Source: Methylophilus medardensis (lineage in GTDB: Bacteria > Pseudomonadota > Gammaproteobacteria > Burkholderiales > Methylophilaceae). Taken from it: a DNA stretch of 64,000 bases. This document shows, in pieces, positions 43,117 through 51,800 of this stretch. Position numbers and translations under genes: made by a program. Each line of letters starts with the position of its first letter. The stretch's first letter is position 1. The notes under the pieces are model-generated. The model saw only the letters and a program-made list of their open reading frames with translations, was not told the origin of the DNA and ran no database searches. The stretch lies in the NCBI RefSeq assembly GCF_006363915.1, contig NZ_CP040946.1; one strand, 5' to 3'.

Positions 43117-45363
43117 CTAATCTTCCTGCTGCACACAATCCACGTAATACACTGCTTTACCATCGATAATTTGTTTTACCAGGCCGTGGTTATCCGTCTC
43201 AAACCCTGGGAATTTCTCATTGAATTCACGTGCGAACCTGAGGTAGTTCACAATGACCTTGTTAAAACGTTCTCCCGGGATCAGCAAAGGAATGCCGGGC
43301 GGGTAGGGTGTTAACAATACCGCTGTCACGCGGCCTTCAAGATCATCAATCGCGACACGTTCAATCTTACGGTGCGCCATTTTTGAAAACGCATCCGTCG
43401 GTTTCATCGCGGGCACCATGTCGGATAGATACATTTCAGTGGTCAGACGTGCCACATCATTGGCTTTGTATACTTCGTGAATCTGGGTAGATAAATCTTT
43501 CAGACCAATCCGTTCATAGCGCGGATGTTTCTGTACAAACTCTGGCAATACTTTCCACAATGGCTGGTTTTTATCGTAATCGTCTTTGAACTGTTGCAAA
43601 GCGGCAACCATGGTGTTCCAGCGGCCTTTGGTGATGCCAATGGTGAACATGATAAAGAACGAGTACAGACCTGTTTTTTCGACAATGACGCCGTGTTCAG
43701 CCAAATACTTGGTCACAATCGCGGCTGGAATGCCAAACTCTTCAGAGAAATCACCGTCCACATCGAGGCCGGGGGTGATGATGGTGGCCTTGATCGGGTC
43801 GAGCATGTTAAAGCCTTCAGCTAAGTTGCCGAAGCCATGCCAGCGTTCGTTGGCTTTGAGCATCCATGCGTCGCGCTCTTCTAAGCCATCTTCAGATAAA
43901 TCTGTTGGCCCCCAAACCTTAAACCACCAATCCGTGCCCCATTCTTCGTCAACCTTGCGCATCGCACGGCGGAAATCCAGCGCTTCTTTCAGTGACTCTT
44001 CAACCAGCGCAGTGCCGCCAGGCGCCTCCATCATGGCCGCAGCGACATCGCAACTCGCAATAATTGAATATTGCGGGCTGGTGGAGGTATGCATCAGATA
44101 CGCCTCGTTAAACAAGTCTCTATCAAGGTGATTGTCTTGCGCGTCTTGCACCAGAATTTGCGATGCCTGACTCAAGCCCGCCAGCAGTTTGTGCGTGGAT
44201 TGGGTAGAAAACACCATGGATTCTTTGCAGCGCGGACGGTCTGCGCCAATCGCATGATAATCGCCGTAAAAATCATGGAAAGTGGCATGCGGCAGCCAAG
44301 CCTCATCAAAGTGCAAGGTGTCAATCTTGCCGTCGAGCATTTCTTTGATTTCTTCTACGTTATACAACACCCCATCATAGGTCGATTGCGTGATGGTGAG
44401 TACACGTGGTTTTGCGTTTTTGTCGGTCGCGAACGGATTGCGTTCGATTTTCTTCTGAATGTTTTCCCAAGCGAATTCGCTCTTTGGAATCGGACCGATA
44501 ATGCCAAAGTGATTGCGTGTTGGCATCAAAAATACCGGAATCGCGCCAGTCATAATAATAGAGTGCAGCACAGACTTGTGACAGTTGCGGTCAACCACCA
44601 CGATGTCTCCGGGAGCGACTGTCGAGTTCCAGACGATTTTGTTAGAGGTCGACGTGCCATTGGTGACAAAATATAAATGATCGCAATTGTAGATCCGCGC
44701 TGCATTGCGCTCGGAAGCCGCCACCGGGCCGGTGTGGTCAAGTAATTGACCTAGCTCGTCCACTGCATTACAAACGTCGGCACGCAGCATATTTTCACCA
44801 AAAAACTGGTGAAACATCTGGCCCACAGGGGATTTCAGAAAAGCGACCCCGCCCGAGTGTCCCGGGCAATGCCAAGAGTAAGAGCCGTCCGCAGCATAAT
44901 GCGTGAGTGCTTTAAAAAATGGCGGGGGCAGACTATCGAGATAGGCTTTCGATTCGCGGATGATCAAGCGCGCCACAAACTCCGGCGTATCCTCGTTCAT
45001 GTGGATGAAGCCGTGCAATTCGCGCAGCACATCGTTGGGGATGTGACGGCTGGTGCGGGTCTCGCCATGCAAAAAGATTGGAATTTCTTCGTTTCGGTAG
45101 CGTATTTCTGCTACAAAGTTACGCAGTTGTTCGATGGCCTCGGGCTTTTCTTCGACGATTTCTTCATCATCAATGGACAAGATAAATGCCGAGGCTCGAC
45201 TTTGCTGCTGTGCAAACGACGTCAGGTCACCATAGCTGGTGACGCCAAGCACTTCAACGCCTTCCTCCTCGATGGCTTTGGCCAATACACGGATACCGAG
45301 GCCGGAAGAGTTTTCGGAACGGAAATCTTCGTCAATAATGACGACAGGAAATCTAAATTTCAT
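43117..45363 (-). CDS. Arginine/lysine/ornithine decarboxylase
   Basis: A 748-residue PLP enzyme of the bacterial fold-type I family (AdiA/LdcC/SpeC relatives). The N-terminal wing domain (~1-130) is followed by the PLP domain with the Schiff-base lysine in STQSTHKLLAG (~385-395) and HFDEAWLPHA. The length and the family do not tell arginine from lysine. Products would be agmatine or cadaverine, for polyamine synthesis or acid resistance. It is downstream of dcd on the same strand, with a large hairpin between them. No antiporter gene follows. Confidence 0.85.
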   Translation of the reverse strand: MKFRFPVVIIDEDFRSENSSGLGIRVLAKAIEEEGVEVLGVTSYGDLTSFAQQQSRASAFILSIDDEEIVEEKPEAIEQLRNFVAEIRYRNEEIPIFLHGETRTSRHIPNDVLRELHGFIHMNEDTPEFVARLIIRESKAYLDSLPPPFFKALTHYAADGSYSWHCPGHSGGVAFLKSPVGQMFHQFFGENMLRADVCNAVDELGQLLDHTGPVAASERNAARIYNCDHLYFVTNGTSTSNKIVWNSTVAPGDIVVVDRNCHKSVLHSIIMTGAIPVFLMPTRNHFGIIGPIPKSEFAWENIQKKIERNPFATDKNAKPRVLTITQSTYDGVLYNVEEIKEMLDGKIDTLHFDEAWLPHATFHDFYGDYHAIGADRPRCKESMVFSTQSTHKLLAGLSQASQILVQDAQDNHLDRDLFNEAYLMHTSTSPQYSIIASCDVAAAMMEAPGGTALVEESLKEALDFRRAMRKVDEEWGTDWWFKVWGPTDLSEDGLEERDAWMLKANERWHGFGNLAEGFNMLDPIKATIITPGLDVDGDFSEEFGIPAAIVTKYLAEHGVIVEKTGLYSFFIMFTIGITKGRWNTMVAALQQFKDDYDKNQPLWKVLPEFVQKHPRYERIGLKDLSTQIHEVYKANDVARLTTEMYLSDMVPAMKPTDAFSKMAHRKIERVAIDDLEGRVTAVLLTPYPPGIPLLIPGERFNKVIVNYLRFAREFNEKFPGFETDNHGLVKQIIDGKAVYYVDCVQQED

Positions 45364-45408
45364 TCAATGAATCCTTAACTTGTCACTGAAACGTATAACT
45401 CAAAGTGC

Positions 45409-45447
45409 AAAGGCACTGAGTAAGCCTTGCTATTACTCTGTGCCTTT
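45409..45447 (-). terminator. Large imperfect hairpin between dcd and the decarboxylase
   Basis: AAAGGCAC-t-GAGTAA pairs TTACTC-t-GTGCCTTT with one internal mismatch and a 9-base loop: a 14-bp stem. There is no clear T-tract on the minus strand, so it may attenuate or protect RNA rather than end it. Confidence 0.45.
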
Positions 45448-45478
45448 GAAGTGGATGGTGGGCTGCTCAACGACGGGC

Positions 45479-46048
45479 TTATATTTTGGGTAAAGTCACA
45501 CCAACTTGGCCTTGATACTTGCCGCCGCGGTCTTTATAGCTGGTTTCACAGACTTCATCAGATTCAAAAAACAGCACTTGCGCACAGCCTTCACCGGCAT
45601 AAATTTTGGCCGGTAGCGGCGTGGTGTTACTGAACTCTAGTGTGACATAGCCTTCCCACTCAGGTTCAAATGGGGTGACATTCACGATAATGCCGCAACG
45701 GGCATAGGTCGACTTGCCCAAGCAAATGGTCAAGACTGAGCGAGGAATGCGAAAATATTCTACGGTACGGGCCAATGCAAACGAGTTAGGCGGAATGACA
45801 CAATAGCCTTTGCCTGAGACCTCGACGAACGATTGTGGGTCGAACTGCTTTGGATCCACAATGGTGCTGTTGATATTGGTAAAGACACGGAATTCGTCAG
45901 CACAGCGGATATCGTAACCATACGAAGAGGTGCCATAGGAAACGATTTTTTCGCCGTTGACTTCACGCACTAACGTCGGCGAAAACGGCTCAATCATGCC
46001 GTGTTGTTCAGCCATTCTGCGTATCCAATTGTCCGACTTAATGCTCAT
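45479..46048 (-). CDS. dcd: dCTP deaminase
   Basis: A 189-residue trimeric enzyme that makes dUTP from dCTP for thymidylate synthesis. CVIPPNSFALARTVEYFRIP and PFEPEWEGYVTLEFSNTT are typical, and the catalytic glutamate lies in the latter. Full length. It is flanked upstream by a strong terminator and downstream by the hairpin at 45409. Confidence 0.95.
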   Translation of the reverse strand: MSIKSDNWIRRMAEQHGMIEPFSPTLVREVNGEKIVSYGTSSYGYDIRCADEFRVFTNINSTIVDPKQFDPQSFVEVSGKGYCVIPPNSFALARTVEYFRIPRSVLTICLGKSTYARCGIIVNVTPFEPEWEGYVTLEFSNTTPLPAKIYAGEGCAQVLFFESDEVCETSYKDRGGKYQGQVGVTLPKI

Positions 46049-46106
46049 TACTTTATCCCGTCTTAGCGTTGCTTGTTGCGTGCAAGGTGGCTTGCAATAA
46101 AGAGAA

Positions 46107-46132
46107 AAAAGCGGAGCTTAAACTCCGCTTTT
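46107..46132 (-). terminator. Terminator of zwf
   Basis: AAAAGCGGAG / CTCCGCTTTT with a 6-base loop. On the minus strand it is followed by TTCTCTTTATT, ~100 bases after the zwf stop. It also has T residues on the plus strand. Confidence 0.8.
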
Positions 46133-46232
46133 AATGAGTGCAAATGATAACAACAAATGCGATCAGTTTTGCAAATTTTTTATGAATTTTTGGCGATTGA
46201 ATGCGCTCGGCGGCTTTTGCCGCCGCAAGGCA

Positions 46233-47708
46233 TTATTTGTCGCCGCCCAACTCAATGCTGTAACGCCAGAATTGGTCTTCCGCTTCAAAAATGACTTTTG
46301 ATTCGAGCGGATCACGGCTACCGGCAGGGTATTGATGCACTGGGCGTTTGTCCTCAGCCCAGGCTTTTACGACGGGGTCTACCAGACGCCATTGCGCCTC
46401 TGCTTCAGAGATATGCAGATAGTTGGAGTTATCACCTTGCATCAAGTTGAGCAACAAGGCTTCATAGGCATCCACAGAATCATCGCTTTCCCAACGGTTG
46501 GCAGCATCTAATTGAATGGTACGTGTTTGAATATCCAACCCTGGAATCTTTGACTGCACTTCAAGTTTGATACATTCGCGTGGCTGAATACCGATAATTA
46601 GCCAGTTCTGATCCTGATCGTTGATCTGCAAAGGTGCTTTTTTGAAGCGAATCGAAATACGTGTATCCGCCTCGTGCAAGCGTTTGGCCGTGCGGATGTA
46701 GAACGGCACCCCTTTCCAGCGTGGATTGTCGATAAACAATTTCAAGGCTGCATAGGTTTCAACCACGCTGTCTTTGTTGCCCAGCTCGTCAAGATAACCG
46801 GGCACTTGCTCACCGTTGATGTTGCCGGCGGCGTATTGTGCGCGGAAAGCATGTTTCTCAAGCTCACTCACTGGAATAGGGCGAATTTCTTCGAGCAGCT
46901 TGATTTTCGCATCGCGTACACCTTCTGGCGTCAGGTCTTTTGGTTGCTCCATGGCTGTAAGTGCCAACGTTTGCAGAATGTGGCTCTGCAACATGTCACG
47001 CAGGGCACCCGTGCTGTCATAAAATTGTGTACGGTCACCCACGCCGAGCATTTCGGTGTTAGTGATTTGCACATGATCGATGTACTGGTTGTTCCAGATA
47101 GGCTCGAGCACGGTGTTGGTAAAGCGTTGCAACAAGATGTTTTGCAGTGCAGATTTGCCCAGATAGTGATCGATACGGTAGATCTGGCTTTCTTTGAGGT
47201 GCTTGGTGATGGCAGCCTGCAATGTTTTGGCGGATGGCAGGTCGGTGCCAAATGGCTTCTCGATCACCACACGGCGCCAGTATTTATCTTCTTGTGTTAG
47301 GCCAACATTGGCCAAGGATTCGACCACTGGTGCGAAATCCACCGGACGGACTGACAAAAAGTAGGCCAGATTTTGTGGGAAAACGCTTTCGTCACTGAGC
47401 GTTGCTTTCAGTTTGCTGAAGGCATCCGGATCCGTTGGTGGGTTGGCATGGTAGAAGTTACGCGCGATAAAACGCTCGAACACTGCTTGGTCATAGCCTT
47501 TTTTAAATTTGGTATCCAGCATGCTTTTGATGTCTGCACGCCAAGCGTCCAAGTCAACAATCTGACGACCAACGCCGATAATTTTCAGGTCATCTGGTAG
47601 ACGGCCCAATAGGTCTAACCTGAATAAACCGGGATACAGTTTTACGCGGGCCAAGTTGCCGCTAGCGCCAAACAACACCAGTGTGCATGGATCAATTTTA
47701 TTCGTCAT
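46233..47708 (-). CDS. zwf: Glucose-6-phosphate 1-dehydrogenase
   Basis: A 491-residue enzyme that oxidises glucose 6-phosphate to the lactone. FGASGNLARVKLYPGLFRL at the N terminus binds NAD(P), and RIDHYLGK (~residues 181-188) is the active-site signature. In RuMP-cycle methylotrophs it is the first step of the cyclic oxidation of formaldehyde. It lies after gnd on the same strand, but a terminator (47784-47811) separates them, so it has its own promoter. Confidence 0.96.
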   Translation of the reverse strand: MTNKIDPCTLVLFGASGNLARVKLYPGLFRLDLLGRLPDDLKIIGVGRQIVDLDAWRADIKSMLDTKFKKGYDQAVFERFIARNFYHANPPTDPDAFSKLKATLSDESVFPQNLAYFLSVRPVDFAPVVESLANVGLTQEDKYWRRVVIEKPFGTDLPSAKTLQAAITKHLKESQIYRIDHYLGKSALQNILLQRFTNTVLEPIWNNQYIDHVQITNTEMLGVGDRTQFYDSTGALRDMLQSHILQTLALTAMEQPKDLTPEGVRDAKIKLLEEIRPIPVSELEKHAFRAQYAAGNINGEQVPGYLDELGNKDSVVETYAALKLFIDNPRWKGVPFYIRTAKRLHEADTRISIRFKKAPLQINDQDQNWLIIGIQPRECIKLEVQSKIPGLDIQTRTIQLDAANRWESDDSVDAYEALLLNLMQGDNSNYLHISEAEAQWRLVDPVVKAWAEDKRPVHQYPAGSRDPLESKVIFEAEDQFWRYSIELGGDK

Positions 47709-47783
47709 TTCTAACCTTAAGATAAAAATGTAAACGGGAAAGGGCAGGCCTTTCCCATATATTTAACAATCAACAGCTAACAG

Positions 47784-47811
47784 CAAAAAAGCCTCCCACC
47801 AGGAGAGGCTT
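47784..47811 (-). terminator. Terminator of gnd
   Basis: On the minus strand AAGCCTC and GAGGCTT pair and are followed by TTTTTGCTG, seven bases after the gnd stop. Confidence 0.85.
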
Positions 47812-47817
47812 GTATGC

Positions 47818-48726
47818 TTATTTAGATGACTTCACTGCGTGACCGCCGAATGCATTACGCATCAACGACAACAGCTTATAGCTATAGCCTTTAGAGTCTT
47901 GGCTTCTGAAGCGGGCTTGCAGTGCCACTGTCAATACCGGTGCCGCGACGCCTTGCTCAACAGCTTCAACCACTGTCCAACGGCCTTCGCCAGAATCAGC
48001 CACGTACGGAGCAATGGCTTCGAGTTTTTGATCGTCTTTTAATGCTTCAGCGGTCAAGTCCAACAACCAGCTGCGCACAACTGAACCATGGCGCCACAAT
48101 TCAGTGATCTGCGCCAAATCAAGGTTGAAATCTTCTTTGCCCTTGATCAGGTCTAAGCCTTCAGCAAAAGCTTGCATCATGCCGTATTCGATACCGTTAT
48201 GGATCATTTTGGTGAAGTGACCTGAGCCCACTGGACCCACGTGCGCCCAACCGCGATCCGCGTGCGTTAATGCTTGTGCATAAGGTGCTAATACGTCTGC
48301 GAATTGTTTGTCGCCACCGTACATCAAGCAATAGCCGTTATCTAAGCCCCATACGCCACCAGACGTACCACAGTCAATAAAGCCGATGCCATGTTCAGCT
48401 AACATGGCGCCGCGACGCTGACTGTGTTTGTAGTTTGAGTTGCCGCCATCGACGATGATGTCGCCTTTGTTCAGCAGTGGGATTAAGTCTTTGATTTGAT
48501 TTTCGGTGATTTCGCCAGCAGGCAACATCAACCAGACAATTTTTTGGCCTTCGAGTTTGCTCACTGCATCAGCCACTGAGGTGGCTGCTTCCATGCCTTC
48601 GTCTTTGACCAATTTGTTGACGAATTCGGTATTGAAGTCAAAACCAACCACGTTAATTTTGTGACGCAGCAAACGTGCAGCCATGTTGCCGCCCATTTTG
48701 CCCAAGCCAATCATTGCTAATTTCAT
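47818..48726 (-). CDS. gnd: 6-Phosphogluconate dehydrogenase, short decarboxylating type
   Basis: A 302-residue enzyme, much shorter than the 470-residue E. coli Gnd and therefore of the short YqeC/GndA type, often NAD-linked. The N-terminal motif LAMIGLGKMGGNMAARLL and DGGNSNYKHSQRRG are typical. It releases CO2 and regenerates ribulose 5-phosphate, closing the oxidative RuMP cycle. ATG 48726 is used because AGGAAAA lies upstream; the frame runs 19 codons further. pgl is divergent across 182 bases. Confidence 0.93.
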   Translation of the reverse strand: MKLAMIGLGKMGGNMAARLLRHKINVVGFDFNTEFVNKLVKDEGMEAATSVADAVSKLEGQKIVWLMLPAGEITENQIKDLIPLLNKGDIIVDGGNSNYKHSQRRGAMLAEHGIGFIDCGTSGGVWGLDNGYCLMYGGDKQFADVLAPYAQALTHADRGWAHVGPVGSGHFTKMIHNGIEYGMMQAFAEGLDLIKGKEDFNLDLAQITELWRHGSVVRSWLLDLTAEALKDDQKLEAIAPYVADSGEGRWTVVEAVEQGVAAPVLTVALQARFRSQDSKGYSYKLLSLMRNAFGGHAVKSSK

Positions 48727-48802
48727 TCGGATTTTCCTATGGTGTGAGGATAGTTTAAGAGACACCCATCTTTTGGATGGCATGAACCCGATCAGTGCTT
48801 CG

Positions 48803-48822
48803 GATAATTTTGCAGAATTATC
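48803..48822. promoter_or_regulatory. Palindromic candidate operator between gnd and pgl
   Basis: GATAATT and AATTATC form a 7-bp inverted repeat with a 6-base spacer in the divergent gnd/pgl space. It lies 13 bases upstream of TATAAT (48836-48841), so it could act on the pgl promoter or on both. The HexR family controls such genes in gammaproteobacteria with a different site; the regulator here is unknown. Confidence 0.45.
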
Positions 48823-48908
48823 ATGTCGAGTCAGCTATAATTATAACAAATGCAGTCGCGTACTAAAAGGCTGCACACGCTTTTTGTATCGTTTTTTACA
48901 GGTTTTCT

Positions 48909-49595
48909 ATGTCTTTGAATGCACAAACCCGTTGGCACACGTTCCAATCTCAAGAAGAAATTAACCAAGCAGCACTCCACAGAATACTTGCCGCGGCAGA
49001 TGCAGCAATCGCTAAATATGGCAATTTTCTTATTGTTTTAGCCGGTGGCAGTACCCCTAAAGCCGTATATCAGTTGCTTGCCAAAGCCGATGCTGACTGG
49101 GCAAACTGGCATGTGTATCACAATGATGATCGCTGCCTCCCCGTCGACCATGTGGAGCGCAACAGCAAAATGGCCCGTGATGCATGGTTGAGCCATGTGG
49201 CGATTCCTGAGCACCAAATTCACGATATCCCAGCTGAGCTCGGCAATGTGGATGGCGCAAAAGCCTATGCACAAACGTTAGCCGGCGTCCGCACCTTTGA
49301 CCTAGTCATTCTAGGCCTCGGCGAAGACGGCCACACGGCGAGCCTGTTTCCCGGCCATGTAGTGAATAATACGGCTGACGCAGTGCCCGTGTATCACTCA
49401 CCTAAGCCACCCGCGGATCGTATCACCATTAGCCAAGATCGCCTTAACAACACGCACGAGGTGATGTTTTTGGTGACTGGCGCAGGCAAGCAAGAAGCGG
49501 TCGATCAATGGCGCGCTGGCGTTGCCATCCCGGCGACCCTCATTCAACCGCCACAAGGCGTTGATGTGTATTGTTTCGGGGTACAGTTAGCTTAA
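48909..49595 (+). CDS. pgl: 6-Phosphogluconolactonase
   Basis: A 228-residue enzyme that hydrolyses the lactone made by Zwf. VLAGGSTPKAVYQLLAK (~40-56) and LGLGEDGHTASLFPG (~135-149) are the family signatures. Divergent from gnd with a shared intergenic region; a terminator follows. Confidence 0.94.
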   Translation: MSLNAQTRWHTFQSQEEINQAALHRILAAADAAIAKYGNFLIVLAGGSTPKAVYQLLAKADADWANWHVYHNDDRCLPVDHVERNSKMARDAWLSHVAIPEHQIHDIPAELGNVDGAKAYAQTLAGVRTFDLVILGLGEDGHTASLFPGHVVNNTADAVPVYHSPKPPADRITISQDRLNNTHEVMFLVTGAGKQEAVDQWRAGVAIPATLIQPPQGVDVYCFGVQLA

Positions 49596-49618
49596 CGTGT
49601 TTAATCAAATGCAATATT

Positions 49619-49647
49619 AAAAAAAGCGCCTGCGGGCGCTTTTTTTA
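49619..49647 (+). terminator. Terminator of pgl
   Basis: AAAAAAAGCGCC-TGCG-GGCGCTTTTTTT: 5-bp GC stem extended by A-T pairs and a long T-tract. Confidence 0.92.
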
Positions 49648-49780
49648 TAGTTTTTTTAGTCAGAAAAAGTTTTTAGTGGCATGATTTTTTTGGTAGTGAG
49701 CCAATGACGGGTTGTCATGGCAGCGCTTACGATTGCACTTTTCGCAGAGCGTTATTTTTATTTCAACCTGTCAAAGTTCT

Positions 49781-49806
49781 AAACTGCCGCTTTTAAGAGG
49801 CAGTTT
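49781..49806 (-). terminator. Hairpin after apbC
   Basis: AAACTGCC / GGCAGTTT form a perfect 8-bp stem 25 bases beyond the apbC stop. On the minus strand only TTT follows, so it is a weak terminator candidate. Confidence 0.5.
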
Positions 49807-49831
49807 CTTATCCTGCATATGCCTAGGTGTA

Positions 49832-50920
49832 TCAAGTATTTTTAATCACAATATTGGGGAATTTGGCACTGTGATCGAGACTGGCAATCGCGATTTTGCT
49901 GGCAGCTTTGCGCGCTATTTGCTTGTAGCTATTCGCCACTGCACTATCCGGGGCTGCGACGACCGTGGGTTCGCCACTATCGGCTTGCATGCGGATGTTT
50001 ATATCCAGCGGCAAACTACCCAGTAGATCGATTTTATAGTCGCTGGCCATCAATGCGCCGCCGCCTTCACCAAATATATGCTCTTCATGACCACAGTTAG
50101 AACAAATGTGTGTGCTCATGTTTTCGACGATGCCCAGAATGGGTATGCCGACTTTTTCAAACATTTTTAATCCCTTGCGGGCGTCAAGCAGCGCAATATC
50201 CTGCGGTGTGGTCACAATAATGGCGCCGGTGACAGGGATTTTTTGCGCCAGTGTGAGTTGGATATCGCCTGTGCCAGGGGGCAAATCGATCACCAAATAA
50301 TCTAAGTCTTGCCAGCGTGTATCGCGCAGTAGTTGTTCAAGCGCACCTGTCACCATGGGCCCCCGCCAGACCATTGGGGTGTCGGTATCCACTAAAAAAC
50401 CAATACTCATGGCTTGAATGCCGTGCGCGCGCATGGGCTCTATGCTTTTACCATCTGCACTATCCGGGCGGCCAGAGATGCCCAGCATCTGCGGTTGACT
50501 GGGACCGTAAATATCGGCATCCAACAGGCCGACGCTTGCGCCCTCAGCCGCCAAGGCCAGCGCCAGATTGACGGAGGTTGTCGATTTGCCCACGCCGCCT
50601 TTGCCAGAGGCCACGGCAATCACATTTTTGACGTTCGGCAGCAAGTTGACCCCACGCTGCACGCTATGGGCTACGATACGGCTACCAACGTTGACGGTGA
50701 TTTCGTCGATGCCTGCGATGCTCTGCAGGGCATCGGTGACTTGCTGGCGGATCGCGTCCAACTGGGTTTTTGCCGGATAACCCAACACTACGTCCAAGCT
50801 CACATGGTTGCCATCGATCTGGATGTTTTTAATGGATTTTGCACTGACAAAGTCTTTGCCGGTGTTAGGGTCTATGCACAATGTTAAGGTGCTTTGAATC
50901 ATTAATTCGCTGATTGCCAT
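49832..50920 (-). CDS. apbC: Iron-sulfur cluster carrier ATPase (Mrp/ApbC)
   Basis: A 362-residue P-loop protein that carries [4Fe-4S] clusters to target enzymes. An N-terminal MIP18-like domain (~1-85) is followed by the deviant Walker A SGKGGVGKST (~106-115) and the CxxC cluster site in CSNCGHEEHIFG (~270). Full length. The CxxC pair is intact. Confidence 0.93.
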   Translation of the reverse strand: MAISELMIQSTLTLCIDPNTGKDFVSAKSIKNIQIDGNHVSLDVVLGYPAKTQLDAIRQQVTDALQSIAGIDEITVNVGSRIVAHSVQRGVNLLPNVKNVIAVASGKGGVGKSTTSVNLALALAAEGASVGLLDADIYGPSQPQMLGISGRPDSADGKSIEPMRAHGIQAMSIGFLVDTDTPMVWRGPMVTGALEQLLRDTRWQDLDYLVIDLPPGTGDIQLTLAQKIPVTGAIIVTTPQDIALLDARKGLKMFEKVGIPILGIVENMSTHICSNCGHEEHIFGEGGGALMASDYKIDLLGSLPLDINIRMQADSGEPTVVAAPDSAVANSYKQIARKAASKIAIASLDHSAKFPNIVIKNT

Positions 50921-51165
50921 GCTGAGTGTTCCTGCCGTAATGCCTGACTAAATGAATCAGGTATTCTAACGCATCGCACAAGGTTCGTCATGCGGTCTGT
51001 GTGGGCATAAAAATCTTAAGGTTATTCTGTCACGCTTGTCAGTTTGTTGTAAGGTGAGTAGGTGCGCGGGTAAGTCAAATGTAAGCTGCCGTGGTTAATG
51101 TGATCCCCATGGTCAGCGTCATCTCGACGCAGGCCCTAATCCAACGTTTTATCAGGAGAACTCGC

Positions 51166-51627
51166 ATGCAAAAAATGTTATTAGTTGTTTTATTTACCTT
51201 GGGTTTTTCACAAATTGCCAGTGCAGACAACTTACTGCAGGCAGCCGCCCAGGACGGTCACTTTAATATCTTTTTAAAGGCAGTGAATGTAGCCGGGTTG
51301 ACGGAGACTTTAAACGGTAGTGGCCCGATGACGCTGTTTGTGCCGAGCGATGAGGCCTTTGCTAAACTCCCAAAAGCGAAACTCAACGCGCTGCTGACTA
51401 ATCCAGTACAGCTCAAAAAAGTGCTTTCTTATCATATTTATCCGGGCAAAATTACGCAGGCGGATGTCAGTGCAGGCAAGGTTAAATCCTTGGAGGGTGC
51501 CGATCTGCAGCTGTCTGTCACCGATGGTGTCAAGGTGAACAAAGTAAAAGTCCTCGGCGATGAAATCAATGCGGATAACGGTGTGATTCACACCATGAGT
51601 GCCGTTTTGATGCCTAGTCATCAATAG
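51166..51627 (+). CDS. Exported fasciclin (FAS1) domain protein
   Basis: A 153-residue secreted protein: signal peptide 1-20 (cleavage after ASA), then one FAS1 domain (LLQAAAQDGHFNIFLKAV; GPMTLFVPSDEAFAKLP; ending NGVIHTMSAVLMP). FAS1 domains mediate adhesion. ATG 51166 has AGGAGA upstream; an open frame extends 25 codons before it. Confidence 0.88.
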   Translation: MQKMLLVVLFTLGFSQIASADNLLQAAAQDGHFNIFLKAVNVAGLTETLNGSGPMTLFVPSDEAFAKLPKAKLNALLTNPVQLKKVLSYHIYPGKITQADVSAGKVKSLEGADLQLSVTDGVKVNKVKVLGDEINADNGVIHTMSAVLMPSHQ

Positions 51628-51800
51628 CAAATATGGCCCCATTTGAAAGTGGCCTCGCCTACATTAAGCTTGGCTGCTTTTTCGGCGACCGCTTTGAACA
51701 TGGCGTTGCCTGTATTTGGTATGAGGGCCTCTGCATAAAGAATTGGTTGAAACAGCGAGGGATTTGCTAAAATAGCTGCTTTTATCTTGGTCCTGTTTTC

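Noticed and set aside
44071..44676. 201-codon plus-strand ORF
   Set aside because: Antisense to the amino acid decarboxylase, whose PLP motif and length are certain.
46209..46224. GGCGGC-TTTT-GCCGCC hairpin after zwf as a terminator
   Set aside because: No T-tract follows on the minus strand. The hairpin at 46107-46132 is a better terminator.
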